The notes: generated by a model from the letters alone, not told the origin. 64,000 nt of DNA from Parastagonospora avenae f. sp. tritici 18332-5 (GCA_022559985.1 JAFJTR010000104.1:1-64000), one strand, 5' to 3'; shown: positions 1 through 13,100, counted from the stretch's first letter. Made by a program: numbers and translations.

Positions 1-476
1 TTGGTGGAGTTATCGTGGGTTGAAAATGATGGAGGTGGACGCGTTTTGGTGTTCCGCGCGCATCACGCGGAGTCGCGCATCACGCGCACGGGCATGTTAA
101 GCTTGGAGCTGTCTTCCCCGCATGGAGCCAAGTGGGTCTAGTGATCCCCACGGCTCCACCACGCCATCTGATGACCACGATGACCGTCTTACAGGCATGG
201 AGCAGTCGTCATTTGATACTTCGCGATGGTGTGCATCTCTTCATTTTCTGTCGATTGCTGCTGTCTTGCATGATCTTTGCACCAAGAATATGGTACACGT
301 TCCTCATTCATAGCTTCATAGCTTCATAGCTTCAAAACCACACGATGACTTGCAGCTTTCATTTGTGGGGCATGTAAGCATCACACCCACCCATCATAAG
401 ACGTGCACCAGAAACTCTATAATCATTGTAATCATTTGCCCAAGAACGCCTATGCATGTTCCTGACTACCACCCGC
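1..476. other. Left edge, no gene seen
   Basis: No coding stretch with fungal protein character was seen. It holds a small direct repeat of a CG-rich word (gcgcatcacgcg, around 57-87) and an 8-nt tandem repeat (tagcttca, three copies at about 311-334). It is downstream of the SEC9 gene, so it should contain that gene's 3' UTR. Confidence 0.5.
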
Positions 477-1942
477 CTATTTGATCCTCTCCAACCTCGC
501 CCTGTTCATGGCAATCTGATCATCCACCTTATCCGTCTTGCCCGTGATGCGATCAATGTGCTTGTTCTGTGTATCCACCTCCTCACCCATAGCTTGTCCA
601 AGGTGGCGGAGACGCTTAGCTGCGCCGTGGAGAGCATCTGTCATCTCGCGTTAGCCCCATGGTCATACTGTAAGAAATGGAGATACGTACCCAGATTGCC
701 ATCGATTTCATTCTCCATCTCGTCGTCTTCCGAATCGGCTTCAAATTGATACTTGGCGCGGTCCGCGAGCGTGCTCTTCTTTTGGCCGGCGGTCATGTTC
801 TGCAAGCCCCGGGTTGCGCCGTCGTTGCGGGCGGCCGAGTCCCAGGCGGCTTTGCGCGTGGCGTCGCGTTGTTCGCGCTCCTGGCGATGGGTTTCCATGC
901 TGTAGAGTCTTAGTGTGAGGTAAATCAGGGGCAAGTACATGAGCTTACATCTTGTCGTCACGTTCCTGGCGGCGAGAGGAGGCAGTGAAGGGGTTCGAGA
1001 CGTGCATTGCGAACATGGACTTGTTGAGAGCTGTAAGTGTTAGTAGGGAACTGGGGTTGCGGTTGCAGCATGACAATACGTACTCTTCAGTTCACGAGCC
1101 TTCTCCTCTGCAAGCCTGTTCTGTGTGCTTGCAAGGTCGAGGTTGCGTTCAGTGCTGTCATGTTGTTAGCATATTCTTTCCCAACTCCTGAAATATACGT
1201 ACTTATGAATGCGCTCGCCCTGCGCGCCAAGTCGAGCAAGAGTATCACGACCCGTCTCCTCAGCCTGCTGGGCCAACCTCAAAGCGTTTCTCGTGCTTGA
1301 CACATCCTGTTGCTTCATGAACTTGATCTCGTTCTTGGTCGCATTGATGTCTTCCTCCTCCTGCTCCTCAGCCGTCAACTCGCGGTCGCCGTATGCTCCG
1401 TATCCACCAGAACCAGAAGCCTGTCCATAACCGCCGGCTCCGCTGTCTCCGTAGGCACCGCTCTGGCCGTATGCACCCGACTGCTGGGGCGGAGGTGCCT
1501 GCTGTCGCGACGCAGCGTTGCCGAAGAGCTCGTTGCGACCGACATCGGTGGTCATGGTGTCTTGCGAGTTGGTTCGTCCAAGGCCACCATAACCTCCAGC
1601 TCGCGCAGCGGGCGCAGGAGCACCTCCGTAGCGGTCACCACCATAGCCTGACTGTGCGCCATAGCTTCCTCCTTGGGCGCCGTAGCCTGCAGGACGCTGT
1701 TGTCCTCCGTATGCTTGGCCGGGGCCTGTCGCAGCGGGAGTCTTCTCTTGGCGGAATGAAGAGCTGCTGCTGCTGCCGCCGCTGTAGGCTGGAGGTGCCT
1801 GTTGGGCGTATGGGTCGTTCGCTGGGGGCGCGGCGTAAGGGTTTTGGGCAGCTGGGCTGTCCTTCTTCTTCCTGCCGCCAAAGAGGGCAGAGCGATTGCT
1901 GTCCTCGCCTTCCTCGCCCTTCTTCTTGCTTAGAAAACCCAT
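477..1942 (-). CDS. SEC9: SEC9-like t-SNARE (SNAP-25 family)
   Basis: Five exons (1942-1203, 1154-1084, 1030-949, 899-691, 637-477) give 420 residues with consistent frames. The protein is the plasma-membrane Qbc-SNARE that pairs with syntaxin (Sso) and synaptobrevin (Snc) in exocytosis. The first 150 or so residues are low-complexity, rich in Gly, Gln, Tyr and Pro, as in fungal Sec9. The first SNARE helix lies around residues 200-260 (AQQAEETGRDTLARLGAQGE followed by NTERNLDLAS), then the linker motif with MFAMHVSNPF, and the second SNARE helix ends the protein (MGEEVDTQNKHIDRITGKTD, then DDQIAMNRARLERIK). There is no transmembrane segment, as expected. The start is the ATG before GFLSKKKGEE, the only one giving the usual basic N-terminus. 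Confidence 0.93.
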
Positions 1943-2594
1943 GGTTGTGTGGTTGTTATGTGTCTGATCTGTAGTAGAAGGCCGCGGTGGAAGTCGGTCT
2001 AAGGCAGCTAATACTGTGGGGTTGAGCTTATCGATTGGCTTGTGACTTCGATGTCCACAGTTCGCACAAAGAGTCGGGGTAGTATGTGAAGAGGCTCAAG
2101 ATCACGAAATTGAAGTGCTGAGCTGAGAGTATTTGACTGTTACAGGGGAGCGAGAAAGCGTTTGGACGGTGGATGCGCGGTACATTGGGCGTTTCGACCA
2201 GAACACCGCCCAAGCGCTGACGAGGTCCAGAAGGCTGAGCACTCGCCACAGGAAGACAGGATTCACCATGTAAGAGACATGCGACTTCAGCAACAGCATC
2301 GGTGCAAAGTGTATGCGATTATCACATTGCGCTAGCAGACTTTCTTAGATTTCAACTTCAGCGTCGCACCTCAGTGACCATCCACTGCCCGATCATGGGT
2401 CGTGACTTCCGTTCCTGTCCCGCATTGTCCCTGCATAACATTCCGGCGAGCCCAAAAACCCAACTGTGCAAATTAAGGTCTGATCGAGATACAACGCCTC
2501 AAACATCATGTCGCTATATCGACGTATGCAGCAAATAGATTATGCGGATGTTTTACCCAATCCGCGATCCCAATGGCTCTCGCACGTTCAAACT
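1943..2594. other. Intergenic, SEC9 5' side and dehydratase 3' side
   Basis: Short open stretches exist on both strands, but none has recognisable protein character. It should contain the SEC9 promoter and the 3' end of the dehydratase transcript. Confidence 0.5.
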
Positions 2595-4107
2595 TCATCC
2601 TGCTCCTGTTAATGCATGGAGCCGCTGCTTTGCATGCTGTGACCACATCTCGACATTGACTTCGGGCACCGCTTCTCCATCCGATGATGGCAGATCGTCG
2701 TGCTCCTCCTTCGTCCATATCTCAGTGCCCTCAACTACGGGGAACGGCGTCAGGACTCTGCTGATATCTCCCCACCACACCTCACCAAACCTACGATACC
2801 AGTCCACCGTTTTCTTGAGGCCCTCATCGAAACTTGTCTTCGGTTCCCAGCCCAGCGCTGCAAGTTTGGAGCCATCTGTAGCGTATCGCTGGTCGTTGAA
2901 AGGGCGATCTTCCGTGTGCTGTACCCATTCCTTCAGTTCGGCTGGTGTGTCGTGCCCTAGTCCGAAGATGTTGAGAAGCTGGTGGCATATCTCTGTATTT
3001 GAAATTTCGTCTTTTGATGCGATGTTGTAAATTTGGCCAATGACGCCTTTGTGAAATATAGTGTCGAGCGCGTCGACAATGTCGCCAGCATAGAGGTATC
3101 GTCGCGTAGGGGATCCGTCGCCGTGGAGAAGCAACTTCTGTTGTCGCTGGAGTAGCATGATGAATTTTGGTATGATCTCTGCGTTATGTTAGCCATGCTC
3201 ACGTCTACTCAAGGTTCCACATACTCTCGGGAAACTGGTGCGGTCCGTAGACATTGTTTGCCCTGATGGTGATCAAAGGCAACTTGAAGCTGCTTCGATA
3301 TGCGCTGACCATCATCTCTGCCGCAGCCTTACTGGCTGAGTATGGATTTGTGGGCGCCAATATACTCGTTTCACCGAGATCAGCAGCGCCAACAGGCACA
3401 TCGCCGTACACTTCGTCTGTCGAGATGTGTATGAATCTGTTCACGCCATGTTCTCGAGCTCTTTCGAGCAGAACATGTGTACCATATACGTTCGTGTTGG
3501 TGAATTCGTATGAGTTGCCGAAGCTCAGGTCGACGTGCGATTGCGCTGCGAAGTGGAAGATGGTGTCGATCTTGTGCTTGCGAAGCACCCTTTTGACATC
3601 TGCGGGCGATGTGATGTCGCCATTTTCGAAGCTGAAGTTTGCCTTATCGTCGAGTATGCGCGTATTGTTGAGCGTAGCGCAGTAGTCAAGTTTGTCAAAA
3701 GATACCACATTATAGTGGCCTGGGTAGGTAAGCACGAGATGGCGCACAAACCAGCAGGCACTGCATGTCGTTAGTATAGGCTTGTGCAGTATGCACTTGA
3801 GATGTCTGCGACCCCTTGCATACTCGTTATATAAAGCACGTACATAAAGCCCGCTCCGCCAGTTATGAGTATGTTCTTTGCATTGTGCAATGGTTCAAAC
3901 TTGGTTGTTCCTGTGAGCACTGGCGCTTCTCGCCAGAGTTCCTCCTTGACATAAGTCCTCGGGTTCAAAACGGTAGATCGCCGCCGACCTATTGTTTCAT
4001 TAGTCTTGCAATGTACTACCAATGCGATGCAAGTTGAACCCACGCTTCACACCTCGCGCGCCATTGGGAACGGTGTCGGTCGTCTCAGGACTTTGAATCG
4101 CGGACAT
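2595..4107 (-). CDS. NDP-sugar 4,6-dehydratase (dTDP/UDP-glucose type)
   Basis: Four exons (4107-4053, 3988-3844, 3760-3225, 3178-2595) give 439 residues. It is a short-chain dehydrogenase/reductase of the RmlB/RHM type, which converts an NDP-glucose to the 4-keto-6-deoxy sugar on the way to rhamnose-like sugars. Visible motifs are the Rossmann ITGGAGFI, the HFAAQSHVD segment, the catalytic STDEVYGD, the YSASKA active-site Tyr/Lys pair, and ITIRANNVYGPHQFPEK, as in this family. About 60 residues with no known domain precede the Rossmann motif. In fungi the substrate is most likely UDP-glucose, which is inference. The short first exon rests on a 64-nt GT-AG intron and is less certain than the rest. 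The next gene upstream is a P450 remnant on the opposite strand. Confidence 0.9.
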
Positions 4108-4694
4108 ACCAGCGCGCAGGACTAGCAGAGCCCAATGTGGTAGCAGGTATATTCTGTAATGACGAGAGCATCTCGAAGCCACCGTGTGTAATTGAGCGCC
4201 CAATATCGCGTCGCTGATAGAAAGAGTGATGATGCGACACGAGCTAGCATGGATCGGGCAGTCCTTCCGCTGGCTTAAATTACGTCATGGTATCGAACTT
4301 CACCGCACACTCGACACACAACTCACATCCTCTTGGCTCTTACAGGTCTCCAAAGATGCAAATAGAGTGACTGCAAATCGCCCCGAATGTGTCAGAGAAA
4401 GTTCCACGGAAGCGTGCCGTAGGTCCAAGCAATGCAAAGATCGAGTCGGACAGAAGCCGCATACAAGATGTGACCAGGTGCATCTATGGTTTGTCTCCCA
4501 ACATTCTGTTATCTGCATTGTACTATATAACCTTAAACAGCAAAACGCATACTTTCCTTAACAGTCCTTCTTTCCTCATTTCTTGGCCTTTTGCACTATT
4601 TCATCCTTCCGTTTTCCCTTCGTCTTGTACGGACCATCTATGACACCAATTTCACAAATGGCATGCGTTCTGCTCCATTTACGAAACATGCATG
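4108..4694. other. Intergenic between dehydratase and P450 remnant
   Basis: This stretch lies between two divergent units. I saw no clear gene. The first part of the P450 pseudogene may extend into its right end, but I cannot align it by eye. Confidence 0.4.
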
Positions 4695-6221
4695 ACATCG
4701 TACATCAACGACGCCTGGGCTGCCGACGAGATTCTAGTCAAACGAGCCGGGATATGCAACTCGCGCCCACGTATGCTCATATTCGCTGAGCTGGGCGCAG
4801 GGCAGGCTAATCTTCTGCACAAATAAATACACATATACCAAGGAACAACGCGGTCGCTTTCGTATTCTGAAGAAGCTCACTCACATTGGTGTTGGAATAC
4901 AACAAGTTAGTGATGTTGGTTACGAAACCTTCACAGCTAACATACGCAGGTCCAAGGGTATCGTACCTTCCAGGATGATGAGAACAAAGTCGTTGTTCGC
5001 GACCTTCTCACATCACCTGAGGATTTCTTCACCCACTTCAAACGTTATGCTGCAAGCGTTGTTTCCATCATCGGTTTCGGTCGTCGGATTTCAACTACTA
5101 CAGACCCGGTCATCACAGAGGTCATAGGCTTCATGCAAGCGGCCGCACATGCCGCAGTCATCGCCAAGATTTTTCCACGAGTGATGGAGAGCTTTCCATG
5201 TTTGTCTCTCATACTAAGCTTGACGAACAGCACATCTAACATGGCACAGGGATCTCAAAAGTGTCCAAGTGGTGGGCACAACTCACAGTCAACAGTAGCC
5301 TGGTGTATACCAGCAAACACGATAGCAGCGCTCGTCACGGGTTCTTCTACGCTCTCGCTCAAGAAGCAAGCGAATCTGAACAAGACAACTACTCCAAATA
5401 CCTTTTCCGCGAAGGCCCGAAATACAATCTTACACTGGATGAATTTTCCAACCTGGCGGCGAATCTGCTGGGTGCTGGCGCCGACACCTTAAGCAGCACG
5501 CTCATCACTACAATCCTAGCTATGCGCGCATTCCCCGAGACAAAGAAATCTGCATGGGAAGAACTCGATCGTGTAGTCGGTCATGACCGTAGTCCGGCCG
5601 TCGGCGACGAGTTACCATACATGTACGCTTTTGTCAAAGAAGTTTTTCGCTGGCGCTCGGTTGCCACTGTTGGAGGCACCGCCCATGCGCCTACGCAGGA
5701 CGATGTATGGAATGGGTATCCCATCCCAATCGGCACGTGGATACAAGGCAATGTTTGGGCAATGCACCATAACGAAAGAGAGTTCCCGGAACCGGATCGC
5801 TTCAATCCGATGAGGTTCTTGAATACCGAGGACGCAAGGCCATTTCCTGGTGAGAGGATATATGACTTTTGGATGGGGCCGCAGGTCTTACGCTGGGCAG
5901 GCGTTGGCTGAGCAAGGCACATTCTTGAGCGTGTGTAGGTTAGTCTGGGCGTATAAAGTCGAGCCAGCTGCCGATGAGGATGGAATTGAGATACCGGTGG
6001 ATATTTTTGCTTATACGTAAGTACTTATCGCGATGGGCTGTATCATGCTGACGAAGACTAGCAACGGGTCGAATTGGCGACCAGAACCATTCAAAGTCAA
6101 GTTCACGCCGAGGAGCGAAGCGATCAAGCGAACTATCGGAAGAGAGGGTAAGCAGGCGCTGGAGAACTTGGCGAAGTACAACCGCAAAACGAAGTACAGG
6201 TTTAGTACTTTTGGTAACTGA
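4695..6221 (+). pseudogene. Cytochrome P450 pseudogene
   Basis: P450 sequence is readable almost end to end but in shifting frames. From about 4695 it reads YINDAWAADEILVKRAG and RPRMLIFAELGAGQANL, then an in-frame TAA (about 4824-4826), then a second frame with KKLTHIGVGIQQV. After an intron it resumes with a TFQDDENKVVVRDLLTSP segment and HFKRYAASVVSIIGFGRR. The I-helix (AANLLGAGADTLSSTL) and the PEPDRFNPMRFL region follow. Just after 5861-5866 one base is missing relative to the family's reading frame, so the haem-binding loop continues in another frame. There the expected haem-ligand Cys codon is TAC (5889-5891), giving FGWGRRSYAGQALAE. The tail (VEPAADEDGIEIP and NWRPEPFKVKFTPRSEAIK) is intact across a normal intron. 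With frameshifts, a stop and the axial Cys lost, the copy cannot make a working P450. Confidence 0.88.
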
Positions 6222-6706
6222 GTTATTGTTGGAATACTTAAGTATTTCGCGAAGCAGTACCGCTAAATGAGCTCTTGGCCAACAGCTTGATCGATGGCTT
6301 CGACGCCGCGAGAGTCGCATGCTCCAAAATTTCATCAAAAGATGATTGAAAGGCTTCCCATAATGCGAGAAGATACAAAAATCAAAATCTATCGTAGAGA
6401 ATGTCGGAGCTTGAACCTCTTACCATGCTCTCCAGCCTAGGGGAAGTCTACCTACACCAAGCCATCACTCGTGCAAGTTCATTCGTATGAAGTGCCCCAG
6501 GATCACATTTGCCGGTGCAAGCAACTTCAATCGGCTAGCCTTCATGCCGACCCTGTCACTCCGCAATGCGGAGTAAGATCACCATCCCCATACCCCGCAA
6601 CCGAATCATGTACCATGTAAGCTGCGATGAGTTACAGCGTGGAAGTAGATAAGTGGAGTGTACCTCCGTGGGCTTCATCGTACTGCCTTGTCTCCGTTTT
6701 CAAACC
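6222..6706. other. Intergenic, upstream of sugar transporter
   Basis: No gene was seen. The region should hold the promoter of the sugar transporter that starts at 6707. Confidence 0.5.
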
Positions 6707-8373
6707 ATGACTTCAATAGATAAATCCACGCTGTGGGCAAATCGCAAATGTCTCCTCGTCTGTTCGGCGGTCGCAATGGCCAGCATGCAGTATGGTATAG
6801 ACACTGCAGCGGTGGGTGGCTTGCAAGCGATGCCAGGTTTTCTGATGGTGTTTGGGTATGAAGATCCTACGAGTCCGCTGGGCTATGGCATTGATGTATG
6901 TATATCGCATGTCGACATCGACGGTGTTGCTAATGTGTGAGGTAGTCGACCGTCCAACAGCTCATGACCAGCCTGATGAACTTGGGAGCCTGCATCTCGT
7001 CCATCGCAGCAGGAATCTTCGGCGCTTACTTTGGTCGCAGACCAGCTTTATGGCTAGCGTGTCTTTTGTGCTCTGGATCTGTCGCATTGCAAATCGGGTC
7101 GTCTTCACCAGCAGGTCTTTACGTTGGTCGACTCTTTCTGGGGTTCTCGAATGGATTCTTTGTAGTCTTCTCCACTGTGTATTGCAGTGAAGCGGCACCT
7201 GCACATCTTCGAGAGTAAGATGATCTCCTGAGTCGCAAAACACCTCTCGATGCTAACTTCCATAGAATCATGGTCGGACTGTTTTCTTTTTATGTCAACC
7301 TTGGCAGCATCATCGGCTCTGTGGTCGACAACTACACCAAGCACCATCTCAACAAACTCAGCTATCGCATTCCGCTGGCTTGCATGTTCATCGTCCCATG
7401 TCTCCTCACCATCTCCCTTATCTTCGTCCCAGAAAGTCCCCGGTGGCTTCTCCACCATGATCAGCCTGATGCAGCGCGCAAGTCACTGGAGACGCTTCGA
7501 TCTGATCACGGCGAGCAGCTCGAACTGGAGTGGGCGGAGATGCTACGCGGAGTTGCAGAGGAGCAGCGTATCGCCAAAAGTACGCAGCTCATGGACATGT
7601 TCAAAGGTCACGATCGTCGCCGAACGCTATTGTGTTACGCTACGATTGCGTCGCAATCTGCCTCGGGTAGTTGGTTCTTCATTGGTTACCAGACGTACTT
7701 TCTGAGCCTTGCTGGCATCACCAAAGCCTTCGAGTACACCATCATGATCACCTGTATCGGCTTCATTGGTGTGCATGTCGGACTTTTCGGCATGAATAAG
7801 GTTTGTGGGAGGAGGTCGATTATGATCGTTGGGGCCTTGAGCTGTGGACTGTGCGAGCTGGCGTGCGGCATTGCTTCGAGCGTTTCGCCAAACTCTAAAG
7901 CGACGGGTAATGTGTTGGTAGCCTTTACCGCGCTTTTCATGTTCTGCTACAATGCTGGAGTCGGAGTCGCAACTTCGCCATTAGCAACGGAAATAGTCAG
8001 CTCGCGACTTCGAGCTTCGACTGTAGGAAGCGCCAATGCGCTTGGATACTTCCTCGCATGGCTCGTCGGATTTTGTACGCCGTACTTCATTAATCCCCAG
8101 GATCTCAACTGGTGAGTATGACAGCTCTGGTGTCAGACCGAAACTGACAAGATTAGGGGGCCGCAGTATTCATACATTTGGGCCGCTTCGAACTTCATAT
8201 GTCTGGTCTGGTTCTACTTCTTCATTCCGGAGACGAAAGCGCGGTCCCTAGAGGAACTGGATGAGATATTCGAGGAGGGTATTCCTGCGAGAAAGTTCAA
8301 GCAGTACCGGTGCCGAATCGTAGAGGAAGCCAAGCACGACGTTTTTGGAGAGAAGGTTGATACGGTGAAGTGA
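6707..8373 (+). CDS. MFS sugar transporter
   Basis: Four exons (6707-6895, 6946-7214, 7266-8111, 8157-8373) give 506 residues. It is a 12-helix member of the sugar porter family of the major facilitator superfamily, expected in the plasma membrane as a sugar/proton symporter. Diagnostic motifs are FGAYFGRRPALWL between helices 2 and 3, YVGRLFLGFSNG and SEAAPAHLRE in helix 4/loop, PESPRWLL at the end of helix 6, and PETKARSLEELDEIFE after helix 12. The closest general resemblance is to fungal maltose/hexose-type permeases, but the substrate cannot be read from the sequence. The start at 6707 gives a short cytosolic N-terminus (MTSIDKSTLWANRK) directly before helix 1. It converges with the receptor gene, with 222 nt between them. 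Confidence 0.92.
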
Positions 8374-8595
8374 AGTTTTCTGAGGCAATGTCGGAGTGAG
8401 CTTGAGTGCGATGATCAGGACTGTCATTGGAGAGATAGCTTCATGCTGAAAGACTTCGAAGCCAATCAGGGAAGTACTTGAGCCGCATCATTCGATGGCA
8501 CTTGCATAAGTATCTTGATGTAATGAAGGTGACGGTAGTACGATTATCCCTGGTTCCGCAGATATTAAAGCAGAAAGGAGTTTGTTCAACGATAA

Positions 8596-10120
8596 CTACA
8601 TGCTTCGTTCGCTGGTATGGGTGCTTGATGCCTTTGGTGCCTTCGATTCCAGATCTTCCATCTGCACTAGAGAGATTTCATCACCATCGCCTCGGTGTAC
8701 TGCATATGTATGGTCGTAGGTGATTGCATGCGGAGCCTTGCTCGACATTTTGTCCAGGCCACTTTTGAATGTCTGTGGACCACTGCGATTGCCATCCTTG
8801 GAGTAAATTTGTGTAGCGTCTTTCCGGGAGCCAATGATCTTAGGAAAGAGACGGACAAGCATGATACGGATGGACGGCATACATATGCAAATGATACCGA
8901 CACCCATTTCAATATTGGACCAGTGAATTATCGGGGCCTGGTCCCATGTCGGATTCACCGTGGCATTAAACTTTACAAGCGATTGAAGTCGAAGTCCAGA
9001 AACTACGGTGATGCTGGAAGATGATTAGCACTGTTCTTTGGTAATCTAGAGCCCGCGCAGCTTACAAGGTGCCGACGAGAAACATCAAGCTAACGCTAAT
9101 CTTGCGACGCCAAGACAATTGAAGGTGGTATACCTCGTATAGTGGTAAAGCCAGCATCCAGATGTCAATAACAATGCTTATAGTAGCATTCGACCAGGCT
9201 ATAGCATTCAGGTCGTTGCAGCGGCCAGAGGCAGAACTCTTGTCATCCCATTGTGTCCAGTAGTACGATATGGGTCTGCACTGGAAGACGCCGACGATCA
9301 CAAAGACAATACCATAAGTTATGTTGAATGCGATCGTCGCCCATAGCAAACGCCGTGTCCAAACTTTCGGGAAGATCCGGAGGAAGAAGAAGAGAAGTGC
9401 AAGCTTGACTATCGGCACCATCAAGAAATACGTGATAGTCAAGACATACAGCCAGAATGTGAAGCGCGTAATATCTTCAAACGGGATAGCCCAAACGTCT
9501 TTCGCAATTCCACTGGGTACAACGCCTCGATCAATGATGACGACGGTAGCCACTCCCAGGATAGAAGCTACTATCACCATGTAATCGTCCACGTCGAGTC
9601 CTTTTAGGCCGGAGGTCAAGCACTTGTGGAAAATACGCAATGCACAAATGGTAGTTGCAATTACAACGATTATGACGTTTGTGGCGCGGATGGTGTGTGA
9701 TTCATCTCGGACTGGGGCGTTACAAAACGTCGAAGTGGTGTTCTTGGTAACTAATGAGCGGGGTGAACCGTTAGCCAACCAGGTAGCCCAAAGCCATGGT
9801 GAAGTTCGACTTACACAAACCTTGCCTGAGAGTACAAGATCGCATTACACATGTTTCCACCGCACCGAGGAATTGGGCACTGTTACATAGGCACTTTTGG
9901 TCGGTAGGCTGGCAGGATGAGTGATCCAGTGCAGTTCTCAAGCAGGATTGCTACCACGAACAATCAGTATGCCTCCCATTTCAGCCTTTAATCTTTAGCA
10001 GGAACATACCGCACATGTAGGGAGGCTTGCGACTACAGCTAGCAGATCTGTATCATTGCCCTGCGCAGTCCCAATTTGGGTCCACGTCAAGACCGAGAGA
10101 AGTAAGTAAAACAATCTCAT
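8596..10120 (-). CDS. CFEM-domain, Pth11-like seven-helix receptor
   Basis: Four exons (10120-10010, 9950-9821, 9750-9066, 9013-8596) give 447 residues. A signal peptide (MRLFYLLLSVLTWTQIGTAQ) is followed by a CFEM domain with the expected eight cysteines, spread over exons 1 and 2 (LASLPTCA-type start written here as VASLPTCA, QSCLRTALDHSSC, DQKCLCNS, ETCVMRSC). Seven hydrophobic helices follow from about residue 100 (the first around IRATNVIIVVIATTICALRI), including the fungal rhodopsin-like signatures GLDVDDYMV and FQCRPISYYWTQWD. A polar C-terminal tail of about 110 residues ends the protein. This architecture is that of Pth11-type receptors, implicated in surface sensing in filamentous ascomycetes; ligand and G-protein coupling are unknown here. 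The start is the ATG that opens the signal peptide. Confidence 0.92.
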
Positions 10121-13100
10121 AGTGCCTGAGTGTGCACATCTGCAGAAGCCGACGAAGGCTGGAGGGTACAGCGCTCAAGTAAACCTCATGAGAGTTAATC
10201 GTTGTTCGGAAGCAAGTCAAAGGGCATAGCCAGATCTAAAGATCGTAGCGTACCAACATACCTATCTATATCTACCCAACGTCAGCTCATGACCGGACCA
10301 CTTTGCCGGGGATCTCTGGCTAGCATGGGTGTTAATCATCCCAAGCGGGTCTGTAGCTATGATTCGACGTTCCCGGAACGCACAGTCTGCCACAGGACCG
10401 TTCCTGGCTAGGCTCTACGAGGAACTGAGGAGACTAGGTTCATAGCTCATCGGGCTAGACTTAAGTGAACGAGAAAGGCGACATGGTGCCGATGCTGAAC
10501 GCGCTTAGAGTGCCTGGGGAAGTTTAACTTTCGCCTATTTCCATGTTGCAACCGCCACCGAGCTAGGGTGCGACATCCTTCGGAAGTACGGGTCGCTGCC
10601 GGAGGAGACCCAGTGAATTCTTAGTGGCTTAGGGCTGCACAGATGTCTGCGCGAAATTCCACGTGCTAGTAATATTAACCGGTTTGGTCACTGTTTTCAA
10701 CATGTCCCAGGAATCTGGATGGTCGCTCCAGTACATGTCATCCCGCAAGATCTAGATCTCCCCCAGCATCAATGTTGATACTGATCTTGCGCTGATCATT
10801 TTCGAAGAGTGCCCTCTCCAGTATCCTCGAAACAACATCGCATGTCGATTTTATCCTGGTCCCTGGATCGGCTGGCGCTCACGCTAAGATACCCGTCGGC
10901 GATGTTTAGCTAACTGCCTAGTAGACACCTAGCCAAGTAGAAACCTCTTCTGCCGGCAATGATCAAGGAGCTCCCGCCAAGGCCTAGGATCGATCTTGGT
11001 TCTTTGTTCCCGAGGTCTCTTTGTCGATGGCCGTGAACAGAAAGCATCAGGGGTTTCGGATCGCAATGTCCAATACATAGGGTGCGTCGCATCTAGCGTG
11101 TCTCAAGGCGGCTTTCGCGCCACACACGCACATCGACACCTGGGCAACATCTGTGAAACCCACACGCCACGAAAGACAAGGGACACATTGGATCGTGGCT
11201 CATCAACTGTCTCCGCACGCAATGTGCCTGCGGAGCACACTAGAGCTAAAAGACACCTAGTGAGTTCCTTAGCACTGTAGCGTACTAGCACCATGTGGGG
11301 CTGTCGATTCTCAAGCATTCTTCCCCGCAAGCGAGGCATGTTAGGTACAATGCCGGATCCAACAGAATACAACAAGCTATCTTCGCCGCGTTTTGTGGTG
11401 AACATACTTGCTCATACTCCTAACTAGTACGAGTTTCTTGAAGGCTTGCAAAGCTTCTCAGCTGTCATTCAAGAAATCCGTATAGGCATACATTTTGCTC
11501 GAAATCTTTCACTGTAATGTATTGTCGGCATGGGTCAAACTTACGTTCTATGCGGGACGGGTGGCGTGCTCCGCCTTACTCGATCCATCTCATTCGTCGC
11601 CATGCCCCTATCACATGCAGAAGAAGCGATTGATGACATCTCAAAATGCCGCACCTTACCAGCTGCGGTGAGACACCTCGCGTAGCCATAACAGTAGCAG
11701 CAGCACAGGGCCTTGATAGGATTAAGTAAAAGTTAACATAGTGCTAGATCTATATCATCGCTATACTTGCGCGAATAGTGCTTTAGGCATTTAGTTTTGC
11801 TGGTGCTGTAGGGCTAGAAACCGCATTGATGCTACGTAGGTAAGTGTGTTTCGTCCCACCAGAGGTAAGGAGGTACGGTACGACAGGCCAGCCCTTGCCA
11901 CGCAAAGAACCATGGTCTTGTTGGAATTGCCTCGGCTATTCCGCAAAGTCTCTGTAGTATTGTTGTGATGAACATTGCAGTGGAGAATCACTGTAATGCT
12001 CATTTTATGGCACATATGGCCGGTGCTCGGTTCTGTGCACGAGCAGTATCAGCATAAGCAATATCGAAGACGCAATAGATGTGCGGGAGAGCACGCAATG
12101 TTGACAAGATTGCACACGCATCAATGCGCTTAGCGCATGTTACGTCAAAGGGTCCTTCAATGCCTAGGTGTGTCGTGTGTATTTACTTATCGATACTCCA
12201 ACAACCTTCGTCACGGCCAGATGTGTGTTATAATCGGATATTATCGAGGTGTGACATGAGCCTTTGGCGCCATTACCCCATCAGCAAGAAGTTCATGGTT
12301 CGTCAAACTTAAAAATCAAGTGATACGCTTGCACATTTGTGCGTTCGCGGCAGTAATTGAAACGGGTTCATACAACTTATCTGCATCGGCAATAACCGAG
12401 ACGCTCACCGTTCACTGCCCACCCTTAAACTGTACGCAGAAATTGGATTGACTACAGTGCGAGAACAAAAGCAAATGAATCGCTGAGTCAATGCTTCGCG
12501 CCACTACAAGAAAGAACATGCACAGGTATTACCGCTTATGAGCTGTCGGCTGCATGACTAGCAAGACGGACCGCATCGCGAACGGGTGGTAGCATGACAC
12601 GCCAAAACATCCCCACTAGCGATCACTCTTGAAAATACTCGAAGAAGAACAGTAGAAAGTGACTCGCAGGTGTCAACCAACGTTCCGACTCGGATCACCT
12701 CTCCAGATTCACGGGTCACTTCCCCTGACATAACTCTTTGACAACTTCCATCTACCACGCGATCGGGCTACAGGAGCATCAGTTCCGTCCGTCTACCTGC
12801 CCAACACGGAGGTGCCCGCGGATCCACAAACCGCAGATCTGTACATCACGAAGAGAGGTAATGATGATTTTTCGGAAAGCAAACCCCAAACCGAGAGTCG
12901 CGGATCGTCATCTGGGAGATCCGTCTCCATAGTTTAGAATCTTACAATTCGCTAATTTCTTTCCATGATGGGCTTCGTCTGACCTTGTGAGTAGTAATGC
13001 CGCAGAGTCAGTTAAAGGATTTTCTCTTGATCAAAGGTTGCTGTTTTGCTTCAGTAGTTCACACAGCCGGAGATTGTGGCGCTCGAAATACCACAGCAAG

